The notes under the pieces are model-generated. The model did no database searches. It worked only from the letters and a program-made list of their open reading frames with translations, and was not told the origin of the DNA. From Halorubrum sp. 48-1-W (GTDB lineage: Archaea; Halobacteriota; Halobacteria; Halobacteriales; Haloferacaceae), in contig NZ_QMIM01000001.1 in NCBI RefSeq assembly GCF_003287355.1, forward strand, positions 248,001-312,000: a stretch of 64,000 nucleotides of DNA, given 5' to 3'. Position 1 is the stretch's first letter. The number at the start of each line of letters is the position of its first letter. Shown in pieces: positions 16,318-24,766 of the stretch. Made by a program: the position numbers and the translations under genes.

Positions 16318-17694
16318 ATGACGTTGGCAAGCATGCCGCGGTACGACGGGTCCCGTGCCGAGCCGATCGGCGGCCGGGCCGTCGTCGTCGGGGGGAGCAT
16401 GGCCGGCCTCTGTGCGGCCCGCGTCCTTCGTGACGTCGTCGACGAGGTGGTGGTCCTCGAACGCGACGAGTTGCCGGACGGCCCGGTGAGCCGTGGAGGA
16501 GCACCCCAGACGAGCCACCCGCACGCGATGCTCGAAGCCGGTCGGGTCACGCTCGAGGACCTCTTTCCGGGGTTCGGCGACAACGTGCTGACTGCCGGCG
16601 GGCTGGAGCTGGACATGACGCGGGACATCACGTGGTACGACCACGGGGGCGTCGTCGCCCCAGCGAAAACGCCGCTATCGGCGCTGTACGCCAGCCGACC
16701 GCTCTTCGAACACGTCGTCCGCGAGCGGCTCCGCGAGACGACGGGGCTCCGGTTCCGCGACGGGTGTCACTTCGTCGAGTACCTCCACGACCCGGGGAGC
16801 CGTCGTGTCACGGGCGTCCGGTTCAGGGACGAAGCGGGCGTGGAGACGACCCTCGACGCGGCGCTCACCGTCGACGCGACCGGCCGGACGAGCCGGACGC
16901 CCGCGTGGCTCGAACGGCACGGCTATCCCGTCCCCGACGTCGACCGGGTCTCCGTCGGCATCACCTACAGTACGGTTCGGCTCGCTCGGCCCCCGGACGC
17001 GCGTCGTGGCGTGCTCATCGCGCCCGAACCACACCGCCCGCGCGGCGCGGCCATGCTCCCCATCGAGGGGGACCGCTGGGAGGTCCTCCTTCAGGGGGTA
17101 CACGGCGAGCGGTCGCCGACCGATCGCCGAACCTTCCTCGAGTGGGCCGACGCGCTCCCGCTGGACGACATCGCCGTGGAGTTGCGTACCCGGGAGTGGC
17201 TGTCGGCGGTCCACCGCTACCCGTTCCCGGCCAGCGTCCGACGCCGTTACGGCGACCTCGCCCGGTTTCCGGACGGGCTCGTCGTCACGGGCGACGCCGT
17301 CGCCAGTTTCAATCCCGTGTACGGGCAGGGGATGTCGGTCGCGGCGCTTGACGCGCTCGCGCTCCATCACGAGCTCCCGAACGGGATCGAGGGGCTCGGA
17401 CCCCGCGTGTTCGAGCGGATCGACGGGGTCGTCCACGAGGCCTGGCGGACGGCCGTCGGCAACGACTTCACCTTCGACGGGACGGAGGGCTCCAAACCGT
17501 TCGCCACCGACCTGCTCAACAGGTACGCGGGTCGATTGGTCGCGAGGGCCCACGACGACGGGACGCTGACCGAGGCGTTCCTGCGCGTCTTTCGACTGGA
17601 GCGCCCGTCGAGAAGCCTGCTGTACCCTCGGATCCTCTGGCGCGTGTTTCGACCCCGGTTCGGTGTCGGAGAGGGGGAGACGTCACGGTCGTGA
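16318..17694 (+). CDS. FAD-dependent oxidoreductase (monooxygenase-like)
   Basis: The 458-residue product has an N-terminal Rossmann FAD-binding loop AVVVGGSMAGLCAARVLRD (residues about 21-39). DATGRTSR lies mid-protein, and VVTGDAVASFNPVYGQGMS near residue 325 is the second FAD-binding motif of the PHBH/squalene-epoxidase-like group. The segment GGAPQTSHPHAMLEAGR is typical of a branch annotated as hydroxylase or FAD-dependent monooxygenase. The substrate is unknown; carotenoid or isoprenoid modification would fit the group but is inference. The ATG at 16318 is chosen; ATG at 16333 is an alternative. Confidence 0.82.
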   Translation: MTLASMPRYDGSRAEPIGGRAVVVGGSMAGLCAARVLRDVVDEVVVLERDELPDGPVSRGGAPQTSHPHAMLEAGRVTLEDLFPGFGDNVLTAGGLELDMTRDITWYDHGGVVAPAKTPLSALYASRPLFEHVVRERLRETTGLRFRDGCHFVEYLHDPGSRRVTGVRFRDEAGVETTLDAALTVDATGRTSRTPAWLERHGYPVPDVDRVSVGITYSTVRLARPPDARRGVLIAPEPHRPRGAAMLPIEGDRWEVLLQGVHGERSPTDRRTFLEWADALPLDDIAVELRTREWLSAVHRYPFPASVRRRYGDLARFPDGLVVTGDAVASFNPVYGQGMSVAALDALALHHELPNGIEGLGPRVFERIDGVVHEAWRTAVGNDFTFDGTEGSKPFATDLLNRYAGRLVARAHDDGTLTEAFLRVFRLERPSRSLLYPRILWRVFRPRFGVGEGETSRS

Positions 17695-17750
17695 GCTGAC
17701 ACGCCCGGTCCGACCGACTCGTTATAAACGAACCCGTGGCGATCCCCCAC

Positions 17751-18410
17751 GTGATCCCCTTCAGCGACCTCGCAGTCGCGGCGTACTGCCCTCGCCAGCT
17801 CTACTACCGCAGACGCGAGGACGACCGGGACCTCCCCGCCGAGGTCCGCGAGCGGATCGACCTCGCCTACCGATACCCGGAGTTGGTCGACGCGCCGGAT
17901 GCGACCCTCCGCCGGCTCCCGATCCGGCGCGAGCCGGCCGCTTACCGGCGGAACCTCTCGCAGCTCCGCGAGCGCGACCCGTACGATCGGCTCGTCGACC
18001 CCGCCGAGACGCGGGCGTTCCTCTCGGGACGCGAGTGTCACGGGGTCGTCCACAAGGTGCTCGCGGGGGTCGACGGCGGTCCCCCGATCCCGGTGGTCTG
18101 TTCGCCCGGCGAGCCGCCCGACAGCGGCGTCTGGGAGCCGCAGTCGGTCCGGGCGGTCGCGGCCGCCAAGGCGCTTGCGTGGGAACGGGAGCGCGCCGTC
18201 CCGCGGGCGATCCTGGAGTACCCCGCCGTCGGCGTCGTTCGGGAGGTCCGGATCACGACCCGCCGGAGGACGGCCTACCGCCGGGCGCTCCGGGCGGTCC
18301 GCGCGATCGACGGCCCGCCGGCCCGCGTCGACGACGACCGGTGTACGACCTGCGAGTACCGGGAGACGTGTGGCACCCGCCGCCGCACCCTGCGTTCGCT
18401 TCTGGGCTGA
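17751..18410 (+). CDS. Stand-alone Cas4-like / RecB-type Fe-S protein
   Basis: The 219-residue product resembles Cas4 (DUF83, PD-(D/E)XK nuclease with a 4Fe-4S cluster). The N-terminus FSDLAVAAYCPRQLYYRR holds the first cluster cysteine (Cys13) and the C-terminus CTTCEYRETC holds the other three, as in Cas4 and AddB. Nuclease-core residues are less clear: H38-type and GxxD positions are not obvious, though WEPQSVRAVAAAKAL and RAILEYPAVG may be the QxxxY-like area. No CRISPR array or cas gene is near. A TTATAAA box at 17721-17728 fits a leaderless GTG at 17751 rather than the in-frame GTG at 17736. Probably a haloarchaeal DNA repair or genome-maintenance nuclease. Confidence 0.78.
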   Translation: MIPFSDLAVAAYCPRQLYYRRREDDRDLPAEVRERIDLAYRYPELVDAPDATLRRLPIRREPAAYRRNLSQLRERDPYDRLVDPAETRAFLSGRECHGVVHKVLAGVDGGPPIPVVCSPGEPPDSGVWEPQSVRAVAAAKALAWERERAVPRAILEYPAVGVVREVRITTRRRTAYRRALRAVRAIDGPPARVDDDRCTTCEYRETCGTRRRTLRSLLG

Positions 18411-18491
18411 CCGACCCCTGCGGTGATGGATCGTCGGCGTCGACGGGATTTCGCCGAGGATCGGTCGGCGAGTTCGGACACGAACCGTCCG

Positions 18492-18545
18492 TTTTATTAC
18501 CCTGAGGCCCATCCGCACGGGTACGAATGACACGAGACACTCGTG
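18492..18545 (+). promoter_or_regulatory. Promoter and palindromic operator candidate before the LeuA/CimA-type gene
   Basis: TTTTATTA at 18492-18499 is a good TATA box predicting transcription start near 18523. Immediately downstream lies a perfect inverted repeat CACGAG-ACA-CTCGTG at 18531-18545. A site there would block or modulate initiation, so it may be an operator; the binding protein is unknown. A 26-codon ORF starting at 18527 runs through the palindrome in another frame and shows no amino-acid clustering. Confidence 0.5.
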
Positions 18546-20267
18546 GTCGTTCGGAGGATAGAGCAAGTCGCCTCACGGCGGCTGGCCGTGAAATTCGCCG
18601 ACAATAACGCCCACGCATCCGCCGACGGATCGGGGCCCGTCCCCGACGGCGGAACGGACGCCGTATCCGACCGAACGACGCCGACCCGAACCACGGAGAC
18701 CCTTTTGAACCCGAACCCACTCACCGACCTCGAGGAGGTACAGCTGCTGGACACGACGCTGCGCGACGGCGAGCAGATGCCCGGCGTCTCGCTCACGCCC
18801 GCGGACAAGGTCGCTATCGCCCGCGAGCTCGACGCCGCGGGCGTCCACGTGATCGAGGCCGGCTCGGCCTGTACCTCGGAGGGCGAACGCGAGGGGATCC
18901 GCCGCGTCGCCGGCGAGGGGCTCGACGCCACGGTCACCAGCTTCGCGCGCGGCGTCCGCGCCGACATCGACCGCGCGCTCGACTGCGACGTCGACGGCGT
19001 CAACCTGGTCGTGCCGGCCTCGGACAAACACGTCGAGACGAAGGTGGGGTCGAACCGCGAGGAGGTCGTGGAGACCACCGTCGACCTCGTCGAGTACGCG
19101 AAGGACCACGACCTCTGGGTCGAGGTGCTCGGCGAGGACGGCTCGCGGGCCGACCTCGGGTACCTCGAAGAGCTCATGGGAGCCGGCATCGACGCGGGTG
19201 CGGACCGCGTCTGCTACTGTGACACCGTCGGCGCGGCCGGCCCGGAGCGCACCGCCGAGATCGTCTCCCGGCTCGTCGACCTCGGGCCGACGAGCCTCCA
19301 CACGCACGACGACCTCGGCTTCGGGCTGACCAACGTCCACGCCGGGCTGAAGGCGGGCGCGGACACCGTCCACGGCACCGTCCTCGGCGTCGGCGAGCGC
19401 GCCGGCAACGTGGCCGTAGAGGAGGTCGCCATCGCGTTGGACCGCTGTTACGACGTGGAGACGGTCGACGTCGAGCACCTCTACCGGCTCTGCCGGCGCG
19501 TCTCGGAGGTGACTGGGGTCGCGATCCCGCCGAACAAGGCGGTGTGTGGCACGAACGCGTTCGCCCACGAGTCGGGGATCCACACCGACGGCACGCTGAA
19601 GGACGGGACGATGTACGAGCCGTACCCGCCCGAGACGGTCGGCCGCGAACGCCGGCTCGTGCTCGGCAAACACGCCGGGCGCGCGGGCGTCGCGGCCGCG
19701 CTCGCCGACCACGGCGTCGACGTCGACGACGACGAGCTCCGGGAGGTCGTCTCCCGGGTGAAGGACCTCGGCGACCGCGGCAAACGCGTCACCGACGCGG
19801 ACCTGCTCGCGATCACGGAGGACGTCCAGGACCGCGATCGCGACCGCCACGTCGAGCTGGTCGACCTCTCCGCGACCTCCGGCGGGAACCTGCCGACCGC
19901 CTCGGTCCGACTCCGCGTCGGCGACGGGGAGCGGGTCGCCTCCGGCACCGGCTCCGGCCCGGTCGACGCCGGCCTCGAGGCGGTTCGCGCGGCGCTCGCC
20001 GACGAGAGCGGCGGGGTCGACGCCGTCTCCTTCGAGCTCGACTCCTACCACGTCGACGCGATCACCGGCGGGACCGACGCGGTCGTCACGGTGGCGGTCG
20101 ACCTCTCACGCGGCGACCGGTCCGTCTCGGTGTCCGCGTCCGACGCGGACATCACGCGCGCCAGCGTCGTCGCGATGGTCGACGCACTCGACCGGCTCTC
20201 GGAGCTCGCGGACGACGACGGGAGCGCGGACACGGCGGCGACGTCGGTCGGCAGAGCCGACGACTAG
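18543..20267 (+). CDS. 2-isopropylmalate synthase / (R)-citramalate synthase family enzyme
   Basis: The enzyme condenses acetyl-CoA with a 2-keto acid at the entry to leucine (LeuA) or isoleucine (CimA) synthesis; the sequence alone does not decide which. The HMGL-like TIM barrel starts at QLLDTTLRDGEQMPGVSL (about residue 67). It has LHTHDDLGFG metal-binding His residues and GVGERAGNVAVEEVA, then a linker and a C-terminal LeuA allosteric (dimer) domain with SVRLRVGDGE and DADITRASVVAMVDALDRL. The first 55 or so residues are not conserved; GTG 18543 is the longest start and TTG 18705 (just before NPNPLTDLEE) is a plausible shorter one. No ilv genes flank it. Confidence 0.88.
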   Translation: MVVRRIEQVASRRLAVKFADNNAHASADGSGPVPDGGTDAVSDRTTPTRTTETLLNPNPLTDLEEVQLLDTTLRDGEQMPGVSLTPADKVAIARELDAAGVHVIEAGSACTSEGEREGIRRVAGEGLDATVTSFARGVRADIDRALDCDVDGVNLVVPASDKHVETKVGSNREEVVETTVDLVEYAKDHDLWVEVLGEDGSRADLGYLEELMGAGIDAGADRVCYCDTVGAAGPERTAEIVSRLVDLGPTSLHTHDDLGFGLTNVHAGLKAGADTVHGTVLGVGERAGNVAVEEVAIALDRCYDVETVDVEHLYRLCRRVSEVTGVAIPPNKAVCGTNAFAHESGIHTDGTLKDGTMYEPYPPETVGRERRLVLGKHAGRAGVAAALADHGVDVDDDELREVVSRVKDLGDRGKRVTDADLLAITEDVQDRDRDRHVELVDLSATSGGNLPTASVRLRVGDGERVASGTGSGPVDAGLEAVRAALADESGGVDAVSFELDSYHVDAITGGTDAVVTVAVDLSRGDRSVSVSASDADITRASVVAMVDALDRLSELADDDGSADTAATSVGRADD

Positions 20268-20321
20268 GTGGGCTGGCCCCGCGGACGGCTCGTCCGACCG
20301 GCGGGTCAGCAGTGGAACTCC

Positions 20322-21500
20322 TCAGAGGATCCGTCCGTCGCCCTCGGGACGTCGGCCGGTGATCACGCTCGGGGTGCCGCCGGTCTGGATGATGTTGAAC
20401 GCGGTCATCAGGTCCGACCGCGAGATGAGTCCGACCAGCTCGCCGTCCGCGTCGAGGACGGGGAGCCGCCCCACCCCGTGTTCTTGCATCACCTGGAGGG
20501 CGGTCATCGCGTCGGCGTCGGTCGTGACGGAGGCGACGTCCCGCTCCATCACGTCCTCGACGCGGTAGGCGTCGCGTTCGACCTCGCGGACCTCGCGGGC
20601 GTCCTCGAGGGTGACCATGCCGACGAGGTCGCTGCCGTCCATCACCGGGTAGCCGGTGTGGCGCTCGTCGAACATCCGGCTCATCAGCTCGGCGACGGAG
20701 GTGGTCTCGGTCACCGTGTCGAGCTGTCCGTGGGGCGTCATCACGTCCTCGACGGTGACGCCCTCGAAGACCGCCTTCAGCGTCGTCTGTTGGGCCTCGC
20801 CTGAGGCGGCCATGTAGATGAAGAAGGCGAGCACGATGAGGAGGAGCTGGAACGTCACCAGTCCGAAGACGCCCATCAGGAACGCGAACACCTTCCCGAT
20901 CCCGGCCGCACGCTGGGTCGCCTGCGCGTGCGGCTGGTTACGCGCGAGCAGTGCCCGCAGGACGCGCCCGCCGTCCATCGGGAACGCCGGTAGCATGTTG
21001 AAGACGGCGAGGACGACGTTCAACACCGCCAGATAACTGAACACGAAGAGGAGGGCGTTCGAGCCCGCCGGCGCGAGCACGAACACGCCGTAACAGACCG
21101 CGCCGACGCCGAGGCTTACGATCGGCCCCGCGACCGCGATCCAGAACTCGTGTTTCCAGTCCTCGGGAAACTCCGTGAAGCTCGCGAGCCCGCCGAGTAG
21201 CCACAGCGTGATCGACTCGATCTCGTAGCCGTACCGCATCGCGACGAGGGAGTGGCCGAACTCGTGGAGGAGGACGCCGCCGAACAGCCCGACCACGGCT
21301 GCCAACCCGAGTAGCCACGGCGTGGCACCGACGCCGACCGCCGCCGTGTCGATGCCGGCACCCAGCGTCTCGTTCATCACGCCGGCGATCGTCTCCACTT
21401 CCGAACCGATGAGGTACGCGAAAAGCGGCAACACGATCATGAACGTCCAGTTGAGTCTGACCGGAATGCCGACGACGGTCCCGATCCGGAATCCACGCAT
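20322..21500 (-). CDS. M50 site-2-type intramembrane metalloprotease with CBS domains
   Basis: The 392-residue membrane protein has the zinc-binding HEFGH (H79, E80, H83) in the second hydrophobic region. The distal motif FNMLPAFPMDGGRVLRALLA (about residues 168-188) supplies the third ligand, Asp. At least five membrane segments precede a cytoplasmic pair of CBS domains (residues about 235-365: TVEDVMTPHGQLDTVTETTS and RVEDVMERDVASVTTDADAM), which in this family sense nucleotides or ionic conditions. It likely performs regulated intramembrane proteolysis; the substrate is unknown. ATTAAAC near 21525-21530 on the minus strand is centred 27 bp before the ATG. Only 54 bp separates its stop from the convergent LeuA/CimA-type gene. 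Confidence 0.93.
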   Translation of the reverse strand: MRGFRIGTVVGIPVRLNWTFMIVLPLFAYLIGSEVETIAGVMNETLGAGIDTAAVGVGATPWLLGLAAVVGLFGGVLLHEFGHSLVAMRYGYEIESITLWLLGGLASFTEFPEDWKHEFWIAVAGPIVSLGVGAVCYGVFVLAPAGSNALLFVFSYLAVLNVVLAVFNMLPAFPMDGGRVLRALLARNQPHAQATQRAAGIGKVFAFLMGVFGLVTFQLLLIVLAFFIYMAASGEAQQTTLKAVFEGVTVEDVMTPHGQLDTVTETTSVAELMSRMFDERHTGYPVMDGSDLVGMVTLEDAREVREVERDAYRVEDVMERDVASVTTDADAMTALQVMQEHGVGRLPVLDADGELVGLISRSDLMTAFNIIQTGGTPSVITGRRPEGDGRIL

Positions 21501-21586
21501 ACACGCGTATTGAGCGGGCGGCCGTTTAATGTTGACCGTCGTGTTCGATCGATCGGCTCCCTCGCGGTCGAGCCCCGAGGACGGAC

Positions 21587-21667
21587 CGCCTTTCGTGGGC
21601 GAAAGCGGGTGGTGGATCGCCTTTCGTGGGCGAAAGCGGGTGGTGGATCGCCTCTCGTGGACGATCG
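21587..21667. repeat. 31-bp tandem repeat with internal hairpin
   Basis: Two perfect 31-bp units (21587-21617 and 21618-21648) and a diverged partial third (21649-21667) lie between the M50 gene promoter and the end of the aminotransferase gene. Each unit contains CTTTCG TGGG CGAAAG, a 6-bp hairpin. It is non-coding, and the period is not a multiple of three. Confidence 0.92.
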
Positions 21668-21688
21668 TATAAAGAGGGGACCGGGTCG

Positions 21689-23026
21689 CTACTCGAACGT
21701 CTCCGAGATCGCCTCGTCGAGCGCGTCGATACCGCGCTCGAGTTCGGCGCGGGTGGTACAGAGCGGCGGCGCGATGAGGATCTGTACGTCGGGTCGCCCG
21801 CCGCTGAAGATGACCCCTCGGTCGACGGCTGCCTCCCGGACCGCGGCGACCGGGTTCTCCTCGTCGTCGTCGTCGCTGGCCCACGGGTGGACGAAGGGGT
21901 CGCCGGTCTCGGGGTCGGCGAAGACGACGCTCCAGAGGAACCCGCGCCCGCGCACGGTCTCGACGACGTCGTGTGCGTCCGCCAGCTCCTCGAGGCGGGA
22001 CTCGAGCATCGGTGCGAGTTCCCGAACGTTGTCGAGGAGGTGTGACTCGTACTCGTCGATCGCGGCACGGCCGGCGGCACAGGCCACGGGATGCCCGGCG
22101 AACGTCTGTCCCAGGTCGTACCCCTCCTCGCGGACGGCCTCGCCGATCCACTCGTCGGCGATCACGCCAGCCAGCGGCACGTACGCGCTCGTGACGCCCT
22201 TCGCGAAGGTGAGCATGTCGGGTTCGACGCCCTCGGTGTCCATGCCGAACCAGTCGCCACACCGGCCGAACCCGGTGATGACCTCGTCGGCGATCAGGAG
22301 CACGTCGTACTCGTCGCAGATCTCGCGGAGCCGTTCGAAGTAGCCCGGCGGCGCGGGATAGCCCCCGCTCGCTCCCCCGATCGGCTCCATCAGGATCGCG
22401 GCCACCGAGTCCGCCCCCTCGTTCTGGATCACGAACTCGACGTGGTCGGCCGCCTGCTCGGCTAGGTCCTCGGGCGAGTCGGCGTCGAACGCCGTCGGCA
22501 GGGGCGGAAGGAACTTCGCCGAGCCGGTCGTCGCGGCGTAGCGGCCGACGGTCGACCGCGTGCTCGGATCGCCGGTGAGCGAGCCCGCGCCCGCGGTCCC
22601 GCCGTGGTAGGACTGCCACCGCGTCAACACCTTCGGGGCGTCCTGAACCGTCCGCGCGATCTGGACGGCCGACTCGTTCGCCTCGCTTCCGGACACCGAG
22701 AAGTACACCTCCGAGAGCGACCCGGGGGCGATCTCCGCGAGGTCGTCCGCGAGCGCGTCCCGGACGTCGTTCCCCTTCCCCGAGGAGACGTAGGGGATCC
22801 GCTCGGCCTGTGCGGTCATCGCCTCCGTTATCGCCTCGTTGCTGTGGCCCGCGTTCGTACAGTAGAGCTGTGAGACGAAATCGAGGTACGCCGACCCGTC
22901 GTCGTCGTACACCGTCGCGTCCTCGCCCTCGACGATGGTCATCGGCTCGCTCTCCGGGTCGTGCCAGTGTGGGATCGCCTCCCCGCCCGTTTCACCGTGC
23001 CCGGTGTGCGGAACGTTCTCTTGCAT
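21689..23026 (-). CDS. Class III aminotransferase (PLP-dependent)
   Basis: The 445-residue enzyme has the class III signature. It starts with an IPHWHDPESEP region and VYDDDGSAYLDFVSQLYCTNAGH. VSGSEANESAVQIAR is the PLP phosphate-binding area, LLIADEVITGFGRCG contains the PLP-N1 Asp, and MLTFAKGVTSAYVPLAG carries the Schiff-base Lys. The family covers beta-alanine, 4-aminobutyrate and similar omega-amino donors; the substrate cannot be fixed. I placed the start at the ATG at 23026 because the minus-strand TATA box TTTATTG (23058-23052) is centred 27 bp upstream; ATG 23047 would overlap the promoter. It is divergent from a cupin gene only 66 bp away, suggesting shared control. Confidence 0.88.
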   Translation of the reverse strand: MQENVPHTGHGETGGEAIPHWHDPESEPMTIVEGEDATVYDDDGSAYLDFVSQLYCTNAGHSNEAITEAMTAQAERIPYVSSGKGNDVRDALADDLAEIAPGSLSEVYFSVSGSEANESAVQIARTVQDAPKVLTRWQSYHGGTAGAGSLTGDPSTRSTVGRYAATTGSAKFLPPLPTAFDADSPEDLAEQAADHVEFVIQNEGADSVAAILMEPIGGASGGYPAPPGYFERLREICDEYDVLLIADEVITGFGRCGDWFGMDTEGVEPDMLTFAKGVTSAYVPLAGVIADEWIGEAVREEGYDLGQTFAGHPVACAAGRAAIDEYESHLLDNVRELAPMLESRLEELADAHDVVETVRGRGFLWSVVFADPETGDPFVHPWASDDDDEENPVAAVREAAVDRGVIFSGGRPDVQILIAPPLCTTRAELERGIDALDEAISETFE

Positions 23027-23092
23027 ACGTCGTCCATGATTATCCATACCACAATAAATCCATTTATGCCGGTCCGGGACGAGGGAATCGGT
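23027..23092. promoter_or_regulatory. Divergent back-to-back promoter
   Basis: Two TATA boxes lie 3 bp apart. TTTATTG on the minus strand (23052-23058) serves the aminotransferase, and ATTTATG on the plus strand (23062-23068) serves the cupin gene. Each is centred 27-29 bp from a leaderless start. TBP bound at one box would sterically exclude the other, so the two genes may be reciprocally expressed or controlled by one factor. Confidence 0.7.
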
Positions 23093-23479
23093 ATGAGCGA
23101 CGCGACACAGGCCGAGCCGGAACCGGTCGTCAAACGCGCGAGCGAGGTCGCCTACGAGCCGGTCGACGCCGCCGAGGGGCTCCGGAAGGGCGTGCTCCTC
23201 GACGAGTCGGACGGCGCTCCCAACTTCGCGATCCGGCGGTTCGAGCTCGCCGCCGACAGCGAGGTACCCAGACACACCAACGCGGTCGAACACGAACAGC
23301 ACGTCCTCGCCGGCGAGTACGTCGTCGGCATCGGCGACGAGGAGTACACGGTCACGGCGGGCGACTCGCTCCTGATCCCGGCGGGCGTCGAACACTGGTA
23401 CCGCAACGAGGGCGACGAGCCCGGCGCGTTCCTCTGTGCGGTGCCGAACGGCGACGACACGATCGAACTCGTCGAGTGA
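23093..23479 (+). CDS. Cupin domain protein
   Basis: The 128-residue protein is a single cupin beta-barrel. The first motif contains EVPRHTNAVEHEQHVLAGEYVVG with metal-type His/Glu ligands, and the second contains DSLLIPAGVEHWYRNEG. Related haloarchaeal proteins are metal-binding cupins of unknown substrate. Its promoter overlaps that of the divergent aminotransferase, so a role in the same metabolic or regulatory unit is plausible but unproven. Confidence 0.87.
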   Translation: MSDATQAEPEPVVKRASEVAYEPVDAAEGLRKGVLLDESDGAPNFAIRRFELAADSEVPRHTNAVEHEQHVLAGEYVVGIGDEEYTVTAGDSLLIPAGVEHWYRNEGDEPGAFLCAVPNGDDTIELVE

Positions 23480-23538
23480 GCCACGCGTAGCGGATCGAGC
23501 GGACTTCGGCGATGCGAACGCGACCGAACCTACCCGGA

Positions 23539-23832
23539 TCAGTCGCGTTCGAGGTCCAACGGCGGATAGATCCGTATCTCCTCGGCAGTGACAACGACCC
23601 GGTGGTTCCAGATCCGCGTACTCAGGTACACCGGCCAGTCCACGCTCCATCGGATGATAGTCAACGTATCCGCGTGGATCCAGTCGATGAGTTGCGTCGG
23701 CCGCTCGGACACATCGACGCCGACAGCGTCGAAGGCACGTACCATTGCTTCCGTTAATTCCTCGTCGGCGTCAACCGAGTAGACCACTAACCGATCCAGC
23801 TCGCGCTCGTTCAGTCGTGGAGGGGAGGCCAT
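23539..23832 (-). CDS. Probable stand-alone HalOD1-type output domain protein
   Basis: The 97-residue product has the layout of HalOD1: an N-terminal helix (ELTEAMVRAFDAVGVDVSER), PTQLIDWIHADTLTII in the middle and a C-terminal beta hairpin WNHRVVVTAEEIRIYPP. Such domains occur alone or attached to response regulators in haloarchaea and are thought to act in signalling. The match is weaker than for the gene at 40566. It sits alone between two convergent or unrelated genes in a locally AT-richer spot. Confidence 0.6.
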   Translation of the reverse strand: MASPPRLNERELDRLVVYSVDADEELTEAMVRAFDAVGVDVSERPTQLIDWIHADTLTIIRWSVDWPVYLSTRIWNHRVVVTAEEIRIYPPLDLERD

Positions 23833-23962
23833 GGCCGGAACGTTCCGTTGTGTTCATATGTTTCATCCGGTATTTGAGAATGATTTAGTGTACTGATGAA
23901 CCGGGTGAACGAGCGAGGGATCGACCTCGGCGAGCCGTCGTCCGAGCCTCCCGGCCCGTCCC

Positions 23963-24766
23963 CTACTCGATCGCGCCCACTCGCTCGGCGACGTACCCGA
24001 ACTGGTCGCGGTAGCCGTACGCCGACAACAACACGGGGTAGAAGGGTTCCTCGGCGCGGAGCGGCTCGCCGTCGGCGGTCGCGAACCGGTCGCCGGCCTC
24101 GACGCGCTCGAAGTTGTGGGCGAACACCGCGTACTCCTCGGCGTCGGGCTTGGGGATCCGGTCGCGGAGCCGGAAGACGGGGACGTCCTCGCGGCCGCCG
24201 GCGTCGATCACGTCGTCGGAACCGGGCACGGCCAGCGCGCCCGTCGCTGCGAGGAACGCCCGCGTCACCCGGTAGGCGTTGTCGGCGGCGGCCTCGCTCC
24301 CCTGGAGGCCCGCCTCGACCTCGACGGTGTGCGGGTGTTCGATCAGCCGCCCCTCGGTGAAGGCGTCGGTCTGGATGACCGCGTCGACGGGGAGGTGCGG
24401 CGCGACCGCGCGCGCGACCTCGTCCACCGAGTCGACGACCGCGAACGGCTCGGCGTACGACTGCGTCGAGTGGATCGCGAGGGTCGTACAGCCGACCAGC
24501 TCCGAGCGGAGCCGGTGGGCGAGCCGTCCCTCGTGGGTGTCGGCGTCGGGGTCGCCCGGGAACGACCGGTTGAGGTCGGCCTCGAGGTAGCGGCTCCCGG
24601 CGTCGAGCGCCTCCTCGTTCGCGACGATCAGCTTCACCGCGCGCTCGACTTCGGGGTCCTCGGCGACGAGGCGTTCGACCGCCCGGACTCCGCAGGGCTC
24701 GTCGCCGTGGATCGCCGCGACGACCGCGACCTCCGCCGGGCCCTCGCCCAGCTCGTAGACGTCCAT
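23963..24766 (-). CDS. Aspartoacylase / succinylglutamate desuccinylase-like metallohydrolase
   Basis: This 267-residue protein belongs to the AstE/AspA branch of the M14 carboxypeptidase superfamily. The zinc-site motif AAIHGDEPCG (H20, E23) lies near residue 20, and the distal LAIHSTQSY supplies the second His near residue 98. EVEAGLQGSEAA carries the catalytic Glu, and a C-terminal beta domain follows. The physiological amide substrate is unknown. ACTTACC on the minus strand near 24790-24796 provides a leaderless promoter for the ATG at 24766. The gene is followed by a long intergenic repeat on its 5' side. Confidence 0.84.
   Translation of the reverse strand: MDVYELGEGPAEVAVVAAIHGDEPCGVRAVERLVAEDPEVERAVKLIVANEEALDAGSRYLEADLNRSFPGDPDADTHEGRLAHRLRSELVGCTTLAIHSTQSYAEPFAVVDSVDEVARAVAPHLPVDAVIQTDAFTEGRLIEHPHTVEVEAGLQGSEAAADNAYRVTRAFLAATGALAVPGSDDVIDAGGREDVPVFRLRDRIPKPDAEEYAVFAHNFERVEAGDRFATADGEPLRAEEPFYPVLLSAYGYRDQFGYVAERVGAIE

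Noticed and set aside
18527-18606. 26-codon ORF before the LeuA/CimA-type gene as an attenuator leader
   Set aside because: It is well placed behind the promoter but contains only one Leu and one Ile and no clustering, so an attenuation role is not supported; kept only as part of the promoter finding.
23539-23832. Toxin-antitoxin partner for the small gene at 23539
   Set aside because: No second small gene overlaps it, and its layout fits a HalOD1-type domain better than any toxin or antitoxin family I know.
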